A stretch of 64,000 bases of DNA from Methylocystis sp. ATCC 49242 (GTDB lineage Bacteria > Pseudomonadota > Alphaproteobacteria > Rhizobiales > Beijerinckiaceae), in contig NZ_KE124774.1 of the NCBI RefSeq assembly GCF_000188155.2, forward strand, positions 4,252,163-4,316,162, given 5' to 3'. Both the position numbers and the translations under genes were made by a program. Below are positions 27,386 through 35,978 of the stretch, in pieces. Position 1 is the first letter of the stretch; every line of letters starts with the position of its first letter. The notes beneath the pieces were generated by a model. The model did no database searches and was not told the origin of the DNA. It saw only the letters and a list, made by a program, of their open reading frames with translations.

Positions 27386-28651
27386 ATGGAAAGATACCTT
27401 GAGCCTTCGCGCGACATCAGTGATCTAACCTTCCTGGATCTGGATTATCGTCGGCCGCTGTACAAGGAAGGATTCCCATTCGTCATATTCTGGTCAGAAA
27501 AGGCCGCCTGTACTGTTGTATCCAAATGGTTCTTTCTGCAACTCGGCCAGTTGGACGAGGCGCTCCGCTACAGCAAATGGATTCATAATTACGAAGCGCG
27601 CTTCATCCGGACGAACAAGGTGGAATATCTCGAGAGCGTTGTCGCCGCGCTTAAAGCCGGCGTGCCGGCGATAAAATTCGTTCGTGACCCATATGCTCGC
27701 GCTTACAGCGGCTATCTCGAAATGCAGCGGCCCGGCGCGCTGACCAATCCCACGAATTGGGCGACACAGGCCCGAAGGACGGTCATATCTGAGATCGCGA
27801 CGCCAAACGCCAGCATTGAATATACATTCTCGTTCAGGCAGTATCTTCTGTGGCGCGCCACGAAAAGGAACAACGAGGTCGACGCGCATCTCGCGGAACA
27901 GTACGTGCCGCGTGACCGCTTCATCCGAATGCGGGCCGTGAAGATTGAAAATGCTCGGCTTGCATTTCAGCGGCTCGAGGAAGAATTCGATCTTCCAGTG
28001 CGTTCGGCCGAACACGACCATATTTTCTCGTCCGACCATCATCACGACAAGGGCGTCGGCTACTCCGCAGAGGAGATCGAGAAAATAATCGAGCTTGGCG
28101 TGCCTCTCAGGAGGCCACCCACCTTCCGCCTGCCCAAATTCGCCCGTGACATAGCGCTGCGGACAGGATTAGATGACTTGGTCAGGGTCTCTTTTGGTCG
28201 AGATATCGAGCTCTATGGCTATGGCCCTGCGACAGAGACTTTGGGCGACGCTCCACGGAACTCGGAGCGCGATTTTTTGCTAGCCGCCAACCTGTCTTTG
28301 GCGAGTGAGCGAAATCAGCTCCTGCTAGCCAACAGGCAATTGATTGTCGAGCGAGACCAGGCCGCTTTGGAGCTTGGACAGGCTGTCCGGCGGAATGCGC
28401 TTCGAAAGGAAAGGCTCGACAGTGTGCTCGCTCAGCCCGGCGTTTTCCGCCGTTGGATTCTCGACAACAACATTTTCGTCTTCAAACTCCTATTCGAAAA
28501 AATCGAGGTAATGCGTCTTACCAACCTGAATTTCGACACGCAGTATTATCTGGACTGCAATCCAGATGTGAAAAAAAGCGGCGTGCAACCCCTACTGCAT
28601 TTTGTGCGTCATGGAAGGAGAGAGGGACGGCAATTTCGTCTCGAGGAATGA
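27386..28651 (+). CDS. Sulfotransferase-like protein with coiled coil and C-terminal NPDV repeat
   Basis: The N-terminal 240 residues resemble the Sulfotransfer_2 family: the PAPS 5'-phosphosulfate loop around Lys39 (SEKAACTVVSKWFF) and the 3'-phosphate segment FVRDPYARAYS (Arg100, Ser108). A coiled coil follows (ANLSLASERNQLLLANRQL, about 295-345). The C-terminus holds YLDCNPDVKKSG and LLHFVRHGRREGR, a short module often attached to polysaccharide-related transferases. This suggests sulfation of a surface glycan, which is inference. Codon use is visibly less GC-rich than in flanking lepA, a sign of transfer. The ATG at 27386 has AAAAGG 7 bases upstream. Confidence 0.7.
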   Translation: MERYLEPSRDISDLTFLDLDYRRPLYKEGFPFVIFWSEKAACTVVSKWFFLQLGQLDEALRYSKWIHNYEARFIRTNKVEYLESVVAALKAGVPAIKFVRDPYARAYSGYLEMQRPGALTNPTNWATQARRTVISEIATPNASIEYTFSFRQYLLWRATKRNNEVDAHLAEQYVPRDRFIRMRAVKIENARLAFQRLEEEFDLPVRSAEHDHIFSSDHHHDKGVGYSAEEIEKIIELGVPLRRPPTFRLPKFARDIALRTGLDDLVRVSFGRDIELYGYGPATETLGDAPRNSERDFLLAANLSLASERNQLLLANRQLIVERDQAALELGQAVRRNALRKERLDSVLAQPGVFRRWILDNNIFVFKLLFEKIEVMRLTNLNFDTQYYLDCNPDVKKSGVQPLLHFVRHGRREGRQFRLEE

Positions 28652-28781
28652 GAGGGGCTGCAGTCGGACCTTGTTGGGGGGAGCAGATCTCATATTCAAG
28701 AGGCGCCGCGAGTAAAGCCAGGAGTCGCCAGCAGCATGTCTGCGGCGGGTTTCTGCCGCTCGACCTTCTATGAAGGAGGGG

Positions 28782-29684
28782 TCACCCCCTCGCCAGCGCA
28801 ATCATCACCGCGCCTGCCAGCATCACCGCCGCGCCGAGCAGGCGGCCGCCGGTCTCCTCTTTCAGCACTCGCCCGCTCGCCAGCACGGTGAACAGCGCAG
28901 ACAGCCGCTTGATCGCTATGACGTAAGGCGTGAACAGCACCGTCAGCGCCCACATCTGCACCGTATTTCCGAACGCCATCGCCGAGCCGGCGCCGAGCGC
29001 GTAGCGCAACGTCCGCAGGCGCGGGGCGGGGCGGCCTCCCGCGGCCCAATAAGCGAAGGCGCATAGCGCGATCACGATCGTCACCGCCGTAATCCAGATC
29101 AGCGGCGTCGAGGCCTGCACGCCGAGCTTGTCGATATTGGCGGTGACGCTCCATATCACCGCCGTCGCGATCATCGAGCGCGCGCCCGCGTCGCGCGCGA
29201 AGATCGCGAAATTGAACCGCTTGCCATTGGTCTGATTGGCGTCGAGCAGCCCGACGCCCAGCACCGTGAACAGTACGCCGAACATGCCTAAGGGCGGCGC
29301 CTGCTCGCCCGTCATGACCGGCGAGGTGACGAGCATCAGGACCGGGGTCAGCAGGACGAGCGGCGCGACGAGCGAGGCGTCGGAGAGGCGAAAGGCGCGG
29401 ATGTAGAGGGCGTAGGCGACGACATTGAGCGCGCCGGACCAGGCGAGCAGCGTCCAGAAATTCGGCCGCGTCACCTCCGCCAGCGTCGCGCCCGGCGCGC
29501 TCAGCAGCCCCGGATGGGCGATGAGGCAGGAGGCGGTCAGCAGCAGCGCGCCGACGCCCCATTGTGCGGCGAGGATGGCGCGATCATCCGCCTCCCGAGT
29601 CGCGGCCTTGGTGCCGAGATCGGTGAGGGATTGGCAGATCGCCGTCACGAGCGCGGCGAAGAGGGCGAGAAGCGCGAGATCCAT
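28782..29684 (-). CDS. EamA/DMT-family membrane transporter
   Basis: The 300-residue protein has about ten hydrophobic helices in two EamA halves, with the typical inner turns (LYIRAFRLSDASLVAPLVLLTPVLM and VIAIKRLSALFTVLASGRVLKEE segments). Family members export small metabolites or drugs; no substrate can be assigned. The minus-strand methyltransferase gene lies 33 bases upstream, so the two may be co-transcribed. The 130-base gap on its left holds only a small dyad near 28775. Confidence 0.85.
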   Translation of the reverse strand: MDLALLALFAALVTAICQSLTDLGTKAATREADDRAILAAQWGVGALLLTASCLIAHPGLLSAPGATLAEVTRPNFWTLLAWSGALNVVAYALYIRAFRLSDASLVAPLVLLTPVLMLVTSPVMTGEQAPPLGMFGVLFTVLGVGLLDANQTNGKRFNFAIFARDAGARSMIATAVIWSVTANIDKLGVQASTPLIWITAVTIVIALCAFAYWAAGGRPAPRLRTLRYALGAGSAMAFGNTVQMWALTVLFTPYVIAIKRLSALFTVLASGRVLKEETGGRLLGAAVMLAGAVMIALARG

Positions 29685-29717
29685 GGCGCGCTATACCGCG
29701 CCGGCCGCCATTTGCAA

Positions 29718-30446
29718 CTAGGGTTTCACCGCGCGCAAAAGCGTGTCGACGCCGTCGCGGAAATCCACCGTGACGGGCGCGAAGCCGAGCGCGGCGAGTT
29801 TCTTCAATGACGGCTCGTAATACATGATGTGGTCGGGCGACTCGTCGCTGTAGAGATGGACGACCCAGTCCTCGAGCAGATCGAGCCGGTTCATCTCCCT
29901 GAACATCTTGAACCAGCGGCGGACCATGGTCTGCGTGTCGGCGAGATGCGCGGCGCGGTCGTCCATCGCGTAACGGTCGCCGTTGATGAAAAGCCCGCCG
30001 GATTTCAGCACGCGAAAGATCTCGGCGAGAACGTCGTCGCGGTAGTCGTCGAGGAAATTGTGGATGGCGTAATTCGAGGCGACAACGTCGACGCTCGCGT
30101 CGGGCAGGGCCTGGAGCGCGGAGAGCGCATCCGCTTCTTTGAACTCGACGCGGCCGGCGGCGACGTAACCGGCGAGATTTTCGCGCGCCTGCTCCAGCAT
30201 TCTGGCGGCGCTGTCCACGGCGATGAGCTTCAGATCATCGCGGCCGGCGAGCAGCGCCAGCGTGCAGACGCCCGTGCCGCAGCCGATCTCGAAGCCGGTC
30301 AGCGCGCCCGCCTCGGGGCGCCACGCGCCGACCGTCTCGCCAACGCGTTTCGCGAGGTAAGCGTGGTTCGGGCACATCAGCCGCAGCATGTCATATTCGG
30401 CGCCGATCGGGCCGGTGAAGAGATTGTCCTGCAGGCGTGACGACAT
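29718..30446 (-). CDS. SAM-dependent methyltransferase, class I
   Basis: The 242-residue protein has the Rossmann SAM site FEIGCGTGVCTLALLAG (motif I), IAVDSAARML (acidic loop), FKEADALSAL, and ASNYAIHNFLDDYRDDVLAEIFRVLKSGG (motifs IV-VI). This is the Methyltransf_11/25 type; the substrate is unknown. The ATG at 30446 is preceded by GGAAG at 8 bases. The frame is open further upstream, but that part is not protein-like. Confidence 0.85.
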   Translation of the reverse strand: MSSRLQDNLFTGPIGAEYDMLRLMCPNHAYLAKRVGETVGAWRPEAGALTGFEIGCGTGVCTLALLAGRDDLKLIAVDSAARMLEQARENLAGYVAAGRVEFKEADALSALQALPDASVDVVASNYAIHNFLDDYRDDVLAEIFRVLKSGGLFINGDRYAMDDRAAHLADTQTMVRRWFKMFREMNRLDLLEDWVVHLYSDESPDHIMYYEPSLKKLAALGFAPVTVDFRDGVDTLLRAVKP

Positions 30447-30650
30447 TTCGCGGGCTTCCCAACAAGATGGACGCTGAGCGTTGGTAACGGCGGCGGATGC
30501 GGAAATCAATTTTTCCCCGCGCGCCCGCTGCGTTCGTCGCGGCAATGCTTTTGTCAATCGACTGTGGCGCGAAACGAGATAAACTGCGCCATAGTCCGTG
30601 GCGCCGGGCTGGAGCTGCGCCGGATCGCGGCGGACGCAGGGGAGGGGATC

Positions 30651-30992
30651 GTGAAAACAATCGTCGCCGCGCTCGCTATGTTTCCGATCCTGCTCTTGGC
30701 GCCGGGCCCCGCCGCCGGCGCCGTGAACTGCTATCCGCAGGCGGCGGGCGTGGCGGGCGTCATCGCCGATCAAAAGGACGTCATCGCCGCCGTCAATTGT
30801 CTCGGCCAGCAACTCGCAGAATTGCGGCGAGCCGCCACGATCTCGGATCAGAACCAGACAGCGCGCGTGGAGGAGTTGGCCCGGCAAATTGCGGAGCTGC
30901 AGGGCGCCGTCGAGGTTTTGTCGAGACGCGTCTCGGCGCTCGAGGGCCGGCTGAACGATGTGCTGACGCCTCTGGCGACGAGGCCGTGGTAG
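30651..30992 (+). CDS. Small exported coiled-coil protein, 113 residues
   Basis: Starts GTG with GGAGG 5 bases upstream. A signal peptide (KTIVAALAMFPILLLAPGPAAGA) precedes a mature part with two cysteines (VNCYPQ, VNCLGQQ) and a helical coiled coil (VEELARQIAELQGAVEVLSRRVSALEGRL region). No family recognised; periplasmic location is inferred from the signal. The 213 bases after it contain no gene I can support. Confidence 0.65.
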   Translation: MKTIVAALAMFPILLLAPGPAAGAVNCYPQAAGVAGVIADQKDVIAAVNCLGQQLAELRRAATISDQNQTARVEELARQIAELQGAVEVLSRRVSALEGRLNDVLTPLATRPW

Positions 30993-31205
30993 GCTGGCGA
31001 CTGAAATCGAGCGTCAGTGATCCCGCCCCGCGCGCGTGATCACGCCGATTCAGCGGGGAGCCTCGAAACCGCGATGCGATGCTCGGCGCGAGCGGAGCGG
31101 CCGAGCCCGGCCTTGTCGCTTGGCGCCAACATCGAAAAAAATTTATCTCCAGCCTTTCATATCTCATAGATTTGACGCCTGAACGGATGACCATCACGGG
31201 GAGCA

Positions 31206-31736
31206 ATGGTGCGCTGCCAGCAGAAAAGTCGCGGCACGGCAAATTGCGTGATCTGGATTGTCGTATTCACCGTCCTTGCCGGACTCTTCTGGCCGCGCGC
31301 CGCTGGCGTCGTCTTCATGGGTCTCGCATTTCTCGGTCTGCTCCATCTGGCGGTGCTCGCTCATGAAGAGGTCACGGAGGCCAGGTTTCAGGAGGACATG
31401 AGTCCGGAAGAGTTCGAGCACTATTGCGCCGCCGTGTTGCGGGAGATGAAATGGAACGCCCGCGTCACTCGCGCCAGCGGCGACCAGGGCGTGGACATCG
31501 TGGCTGACAAGCGCGGCATGCGCATAGTGATCCAGTGCAAGAAGTATTCGAAGCCGGTCGGCAATCGCGCGGTTCAGGAAATTGTCGCAGCGATCGCCCA
31601 CGAGGACGCGCAGCGAGGCGTCGTCGTCACCACCAGCGATTACACGCCGGCGGCCGAGAGGTTGGCGGCCTCCAATCAGGTTCTGCTGCTGCACCACGCG
31701 GATTTACGCAGGATCGACAGGCTTCTTGCCCGGTGA
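31206..31736 (+). CDS. Membrane-tethered Mrr-like restriction endonuclease domain protein
   Basis: Two hydrophobic helices (about residues 15-55) are followed by a PD-(D/E)xK nuclease domain of the Mrr_cat type: MSPEEFEHYCAAVLREMKW, Asp97 in GDQGVDIVA, and Gln110-Cys-Lys112 in VIQCKKYSKP. Mrr proteins cleave modified DNA or form nuclease parts of defence systems; the membrane anchor makes a housekeeping or stress role equally possible. Length is 176 residues. The ATG at 31206 lies only 2 bases from GGGGAG, so the GTG at 31209 may be the real start. The 246 bases after it show no gene. Confidence 0.8.
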   Translation: MVRCQQKSRGTANCVIWIVVFTVLAGLFWPRAAGVVFMGLAFLGLLHLAVLAHEEVTEARFQEDMSPEEFEHYCAAVLREMKWNARVTRASGDQGVDIVADKRGMRIVIQCKKYSKPVGNRAVQEIVAAIAHEDAQRGVVVTTSDYTPAAERLAASNQVLLLHHADLRRIDRLLAR

Positions 31737-31982
31737 TCGACCGCAGCAGTCGCCCCTCCACTGGAGGCTATGGAGGCGAGGCGGACGGGCGCGACTTTGG
31801 ACATCTGGGGGCCGGCAATGCGACTGCGTCCGTATGAGCCCGCATGTCCGAGCCGACGCGGGGGCATATGTCGAGCCGGGCCGATCTCTCGCCTTGAACC
31901 CGTTTTCTGGTGACAAGCGCATGATTTTGAACCAATGCATGTCGATGCGCGAAACGCCGCCCGCTGAACCCGAAAGCCGCAG

Positions 31983-32672
31983 ATGATTCCGCGTATATTG
32001 CTCGACACGGCGCAGATTCCCGGCGGCGAGGGCGAGCTGCGGCTCATGCGTCGCGGCGCCGAATTCTCGATCATGTTGGGCAACAACGAATTGATGAACA
32101 GCCGCCTCAGCGGCTCCGAGGAAGCGCTCGCCACGCTTTCCTGCGAGAGGATTCGCGCCCGCCCGCAGCCGCGAATTCTTATCGGCGGGCTGGGGATGGG
32201 ATTCACGCTGCGCGCGGCCCTCTCCGTCCTGGACGCGCAGGCGCGGATTGTCGTCGCCGAACTCGTTCCGGCGGTTGTGGCCTGGGCGCGCGGTCCAATG
32301 GCCGAGGTCTTCGGCGACAGTCTGACGGATCCGCGCGTGCGCATCGAGGAAGCGGATGTCGGGCGCGTGATCCGCTCCGGTCGTTCGGCTTTCGATGCGA
32401 TTTTGCTCGATGTCGACAATGGTCCCGAAGGGCTCACCCGCGAGGCCAATGACAGTCTCTACTGCATCGCGGGATTGACCGCCGCCCGCGATGCGCTTCG
32501 CCCCGGCGGCGTGCTGGCGGTCTGGTCATCGGGGCCGGATCAGAATTTTTCGCGGCGCCTCGGCAAGGCCGGCTTCGATATGGACGAGGTCAAGGTGCGC
32601 GCCAACCGGGCGCGCGCCGGCTCCCGGCATGTCATATGGCTCGCGACGCGGCGCGATGCGGGAAGCAGCTGA
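31983..32672 (+). CDS. Spermidine synthase-like protein
   Basis: The 229-residue protein has a spermidine-synthase-type Rossmann fold: ILIGGLGMGFTLRAAL in place of the GGGDG motif, an acidic residue ending the second strand (IVVAELVPAVVAWARG), and FDAILLDVDNGPEG. The N-terminal tetramerisation part of true SpeE is reduced. Such orphan proteins are annotated as spermidine synthase-like or methyltransferases; the aminopropyl reaction is not established. The ATG follows a region without a strong ribosome-binding site. Confidence 0.7.
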   Translation: MIPRILLDTAQIPGGEGELRLMRRGAEFSIMLGNNELMNSRLSGSEEALATLSCERIRARPQPRILIGGLGMGFTLRAALSVLDAQARIVVAELVPAVVAWARGPMAEVFGDSLTDPRVRIEEADVGRVIRSGRSAFDAILLDVDNGPEGLTREANDSLYCIAGLTAARDALRPGGVLAVWSSGPDQNFSRRLGKAGFDMDEVKVRANRARAGSRHVIWLATRRDAGSS

Positions 32673-32748
32673 GCGTATCGACAGCCGCGCAGCTGTTTTC
32701 TCGCGGCGCGGCCCAGCGTAGCGGCGGCCCTTCATATCGGCGCGGGCT

Positions 32749-32859
32749 TTATCGAAACATTCGATAAAGGGCTTCGAAGAGGCCGACATCCACCGATATC
32801 AGCATCAGCGCTATCGCAGCGATTTCCGCCAGTCGGAGCAATTCCCTTTGCATGCGCAT
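32749..32859 (-). CDS. Tiny membrane protein, about 36 residues
   Basis: An ATG-ATG pair at 32862/32859 opens a frame reading MRMQRELLRLAEIAAIALM, then LISVDVGLFEALYRMFR and TAA. It has a basic start, one membrane helix and an amphipathic end. GGGAG lies 6 bases before the ATG at 32859. It is far below usual length cut-offs, so annotation may miss it; no homologue can be named. Confidence 0.4.
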   Translation of the reverse strand: MRMQRELLRLAEIAAIALMLISVDVGLFEALYRMFR

Positions 32860-33255
32860 CATACGCTCCCTTGGTGGCGCGTGTGATGCGAGTCAGGTGG
32901 CGCGGTCTTCCGCATGAACAAGCGGGACGCGTCGGGGAGAAATACTCGGGCAACAAAAGACGGTTAGCGCCGCCTCGGCGACAACCGCCAGCGCCTGAAG
33001 CCGCGTCCGGCGGATCGCGCTAATCTGCTCCACGAACCGGGCGAGCGGATTCTGCGCTCGTTGGCGAGTCTCGCCACCGTCTTACTGAAACCTCGAAGCG
33101 TCCAAGAGGAGTTGTCGCCTTGAGGCGGCTCGGTCAAGGGATTGGCTGGCGAACAAGGAGGTCGATGCGCCGCCGCGCTCGCTCCATCCATGCGGGTGAG
33201 CTTCCGATTTCCGCCCGCCGAACGGCGGCCGCAATTAAGATATATTTGATTTCCC

Positions 33256-33331
33256 TGGCGCTCCCTAGGGGACTCGAACCCCTGTTTTCGCCGTGAGAGG
33301 GCGACGTCCTAGACCGCTAGACGAAGGGAGC
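33256..33331 (-). tRNA. tRNA-Glu (anticodon CUC)
   Basis: On the minus strand the 76 bases fold as a tRNA: acceptor GCTCCCT pairing with AGGGAGC, D-arm with CTAGCGGTCTAG, anticodon stem TCGCC/GGCGA around the loop CTCTCAC (anticodon CTC), and a T-arm with GGGGTTCGAGTCCCC. The discriminator is G and CCA is encoded. A good promoter lies just upstream. Confidence 0.95.
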
Positions 33332-33342
33332 GGGGAGGCCGT

Positions 33343-33371
33343 TCTATAGACTGCCCGTTCCCGCTCGGCAA
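33343..33371 (-). promoter_or_regulatory. Promoter of tRNA-Glu
   Basis: On the minus strand TTGCCG (33371-33366) and TATAGA (33348-33343) are separated by 17 bases. The tRNA 5' end is 12 bases downstream of the -10 element, as expected for a stable-RNA promoter. Confidence 0.75.
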
Positions 33372-33443
33372 GAGGCTCGACGCCGACTTTTCCGCTTCTG
33401 TGCATCGTGATAGCGGAACAGGGTTCTTTACCGGATCATCGAC

Positions 33444-34745
33444 ATGACGCAGCCCCTGAGAAACGAAACGCCCGACGCCGACGCTGCGGGTCTCGCCGCC
33501 GCGCTTTCCGAACTGGGCTGCGCCGCCCGGCAGGCTGCGCGCGCCGTGGCGCTGGCGAGCGCTGAAGCCAAGAACAGGGCGTTGCGCATGGCGGCGGAAG
33601 AAATCCGTCGGCGGAGCGGCGCGATCCTCGCCGCGAACGCTCTCGACGTCTCCGACGCCAGGGCGCGCGGCACGGCGGGCTCCTTCATCGACCGGCTAAC
33701 GCTCGATCCCTCGCGCGTCGAGGCCATCGCGCGCGGCGTCGAGGAGATCGCCGATCTGCCTGATCCCGTCGGTCGCGTGCTCGCGCGATTCGAGCGGCCC
33801 AACGGGCTTGTCATCGAGCGCGTGTCGACGCCGCTCGGCGTCATCGGCGTCATCTATGAGAGTCGCCCCAATGTGACGGCCGACGCCGGCGCCCTGTGCC
33901 TCAAGGCCGGCAACGCCGTGATTTTGCGCGGCGGCTCGGAAAGCCTGCGTTCCTCGGGCGCCATTCACGCCTGCCTCGTGGCGGGGCTCGAGGCGGCCGG
34001 ATTGCCGAAGGCGGCGATCTCGCTTGTGCAGACCGCGGACCGCGCGGCGGTTGGCGCCATGCTTGCCGGGCTCGACGGCAATATCGACGTCATCGTGCCG
34101 CGCGGCGGCAAGAGCCTCGTCGCGCGCGTGCAGCATGAGGCGCGCGTGCCGGTCTTCGCGCATCTCGAAGGGATCGTGCATGTCTTCGTGCACAAGGACG
34201 CCGATCTCGACATGGCGAAGCGCGTGCTGCTCAACGCCAAGATGCGGCGCACCGGCATTTGCGGCGCGGCGGAGACATTGCTCGTCGACAAGGCCTGCGC
34301 GTCGACGCATCTCACGCCGCTTGTCTCCATGCTCATCGACTCGGGCTGTGAAGTGCGCGGGGACGCGGCGACGCAGGTCGCCGACGCGCGCGTGAAGCCG
34401 GCCGCCGAGGAGGACTGGAGCGCGGAATATCTCGACTCGATCATCGCCGCGAAAGTGGTGGACGGACTCGACGCCGCGATCGACCACATCGAGAAATATG
34501 GCTCGCATCACACCGACTGCATCATCACGCGTGACGAGACGGCGGCGCAGCGATTCATGAATGAAGTGGATTCCGCCATCGTGCTGCACAACGCCTCGAC
34601 GCAGTTCGCCGACGGCGGCGAATTCGGCTTCGGGGCCGAGATCGGCATCGCCACGGGCCGCATGCATGCGCGCGGGCCTGTAGGCGTGGAGCAACTCACC
34701 TCGTTCAAATATCGGGTGCATGGGGCCGGTCAGGTGCGGGGGTGA
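33444..34745 (+). CDS. proA: Gamma-glutamyl phosphate reductase
   Basis: Second enzyme of proline synthesis: NADPH reduction of glutamyl-5-phosphate to the semialdehyde. The 433-residue protein has the aldehyde-dehydrogenase fold with [35 protein letters not shown], the catalytic Cys273 in [10 protein letters not shown], and [23 protein letters not shown]. Length is typical. The next gene is nadD, in an order common in alphaproteobacteria. Confidence 0.97.
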   Translation: MTQPLRNETPDADAAGLAAALSELGCAARQAARAVALASAEAKNRALRMAAEEIRRRSGAILAANALDVSDARARGTAGSFIDRLTLDPSRVEAIARGVEEIADLPDPVGRVLARFERPNGLVIERVSTPLGVIGVIYESRPNVTADAGALCLKAGNAVILRGGSESLRSSGAIHACLVAGLEAAGLPKAAISLVQTADRAAVGAMLAGLDGNIDVIVPRGGKSLVARVQHEARVPVFAHLEGIVHVFVHKDADLDMAKRVLLNAKMRRTGICGAAETLLVDKACASTHLTPLVSMLIDSGCEVRGDAATQVADARVKPAAEEDWSAEYLDSIIAAKVVDGLDAAIDHIEKYGSHHTDCIITRDETAAQRFMNEVDSAIVLHNASTQFADGGEFGFGAEIGIATGRMHARGPVGVEQLTSFKYRVHGAGQVRG

Positions 34746-34791
34746 CGGGCGGCGCGTGGATTTCCTGTCGCTCGAACCGCCATCGTCGGGC

Positions 34792-35403
34792 ATGAGGCGC
34801 GGTTTCGTCCGCCTCCCCCCTCACGCGCCCGGCATGCGCATCGGGCTTTTCGGCGGCTCTTTCAATCCGCCGCATGAGGGGCATCTGTTGGTCTCCCGTA
34901 TCGCGCTGCGGCGGCTGCGGCTCGACAGGCTCTGGTGGCTGGTTTCGCCGGGCAATCCATTGAAGGACACGCGCGAACTGCCCTCGCTGGCCGCGCGTAT
35001 GGCGGCGGCGCGGCGCATTGCGCGCGATCCGCGGATCGTGGTCACGGGTCTGGAGGCGGAGGTCGGCGCGCGCTTTACGATCGATACGCTGCGCTATCTG
35101 CGCGCCCGCTGCCCGGGCGTTCGCTTCGTCTGGATCATCGGCGGGGACAATCTGCTACAACTCGATCGCTGGCGACGATGGGAAGACATCATGCGCCTTG
35201 CGCCGGTCGCCGCCATCGACAGGCCCGGCGCGACATTGCGCGCCGCCAACGCAAAGGTGGCGCTGCGCTTTCCCCAGTCTCGACTTCCGGAGCGCAAGGC
35301 CGCGCGGATAGCGTTCACTGCTCCGCCCGCCTTCATTTATCTGCACGGGCCGCGCAGCGCGGTCTCGTCGACCGAGCTGCGCCGAGGCGCAAGGCGGCCC
35401 TGA
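34792..35403 (+). CDS. nadD: Nicotinate-nucleotide adenylyltransferase
   Basis: Joins nicotinate mononucleotide and ATP to make NaAD in NAD synthesis. The nucleotidyltransferase signature is MRIGLFGGSFNPPHEGH, with SPGNPLK, the FVWIIGGDNL segment and the terminal SSTELRRG. The start at ATG 34792 keeps the LPPHAPGMRIGL lead that alphaproteobacterial NadD proteins share; the ATG at 34834 would remove it. No strong ribosome-binding site decides. The usual partner rsfS does not follow; a convergent membrane gene does. Confidence 0.92.
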   Translation: MRRGFVRLPPHAPGMRIGLFGGSFNPPHEGHLLVSRIALRRLRLDRLWWLVSPGNPLKDTRELPSLAARMAAARRIARDPRIVVTGLEAEVGARFTIDTLRYLRARCPGVRFVWIIGGDNLLQLDRWRRWEDIMRLAPVAAIDRPGATLRAANAKVALRFPQSRLPERKAARIAFTAPPAFIYLHGPRSAVSSTELRRGARRP

Positions 35404-35409
35404 CCGGTC

Positions 35410-35706
35410 CTATTTCCGGTCGAACAGCGGAATGATCCAGCGCTTGTAGGCCCAGAAGCTCGCTGGGATGCCGACGAAGATCGCGAGCCACATCATCATG
35501 GAGCTATCCATGCCGCCGCGCTCGTAATAGCCACCGCCTTCCGTCACCGCCTGCGTGTAGGGGTTGCGCACGAACAGCGTCAGCGCGAAGGAGCCGACGA
35601 CGATCGCGCCCACAATGTAATAGAAGCTCTTGGGCACGAGGATCACTGGCCGGGCGTTTTGCGGCGGCTTCTGTTCTTCCGGCGAGTTTTTCTGATCTTC
35701 GGACAT
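35410..35706 (-). CDS. Two-helix membrane protein, 98 residues
   Basis: A charged, Pro/Gln-rich N-terminus (MSEDQKNSPEEQKPPQ) is followed by helix KSFYYIVGAIVVGSFALTLF, a Gly/Tyr-rich periplasmic loop (EGGGYYERGG), helix MMMWLAIFVGIPASFWAY and a basic end. GGAGAG stands 7 bases before the ATG at 35706. No family recognised. Confidence 0.7.
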   Translation of the reverse strand: MSEDQKNSPEEQKPPQNARPVILVPKSFYYIVGAIVVGSFALTLFVRNPYTQAVTEGGGYYERGGMDSSMMMWLAIFVGIPASFWAYKRWIIPLFDRK

Positions 35707-35978
35707 GGGTGCTCTCCTACATGTTTCCATCCGACCGCTAATATGGGCGGCGCCGCGTGGGTCCGCCACAACTATCGTCAGTAGCGCTAACGGCGGAGGC
35801 GACCGGATTTTGAAACCTTCTGCAATCTAGCTCCTGCCACAGCCGGGGGCAGGGCGTCTTTTTCGCCAAATAGCGTACAAAGCAAATAATAACCGTACAT
35901 CCGGTCCCGTTCGAGCTTAAACGGTCCGTGAACCGCTCCCGCGCGACTTTGGCGCATACATTCATATGGAGCGGCGCC

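Noticed and set aside
32965..33123. Open stretch of about 51 codons ending RSLASLATVLLKPRSVQEEL, protein-like but without a start codon
   Set aside because: It begins right after a stop codon and matches no family I know; possibly a gene remnant, not supportable as a feature.
33155..33260. AAGGAGG followed by an ATG just before tRNA-Glu
   Set aside because: The frame runs into the tRNA gene on the other strand and reads as random Arg-rich sequence.
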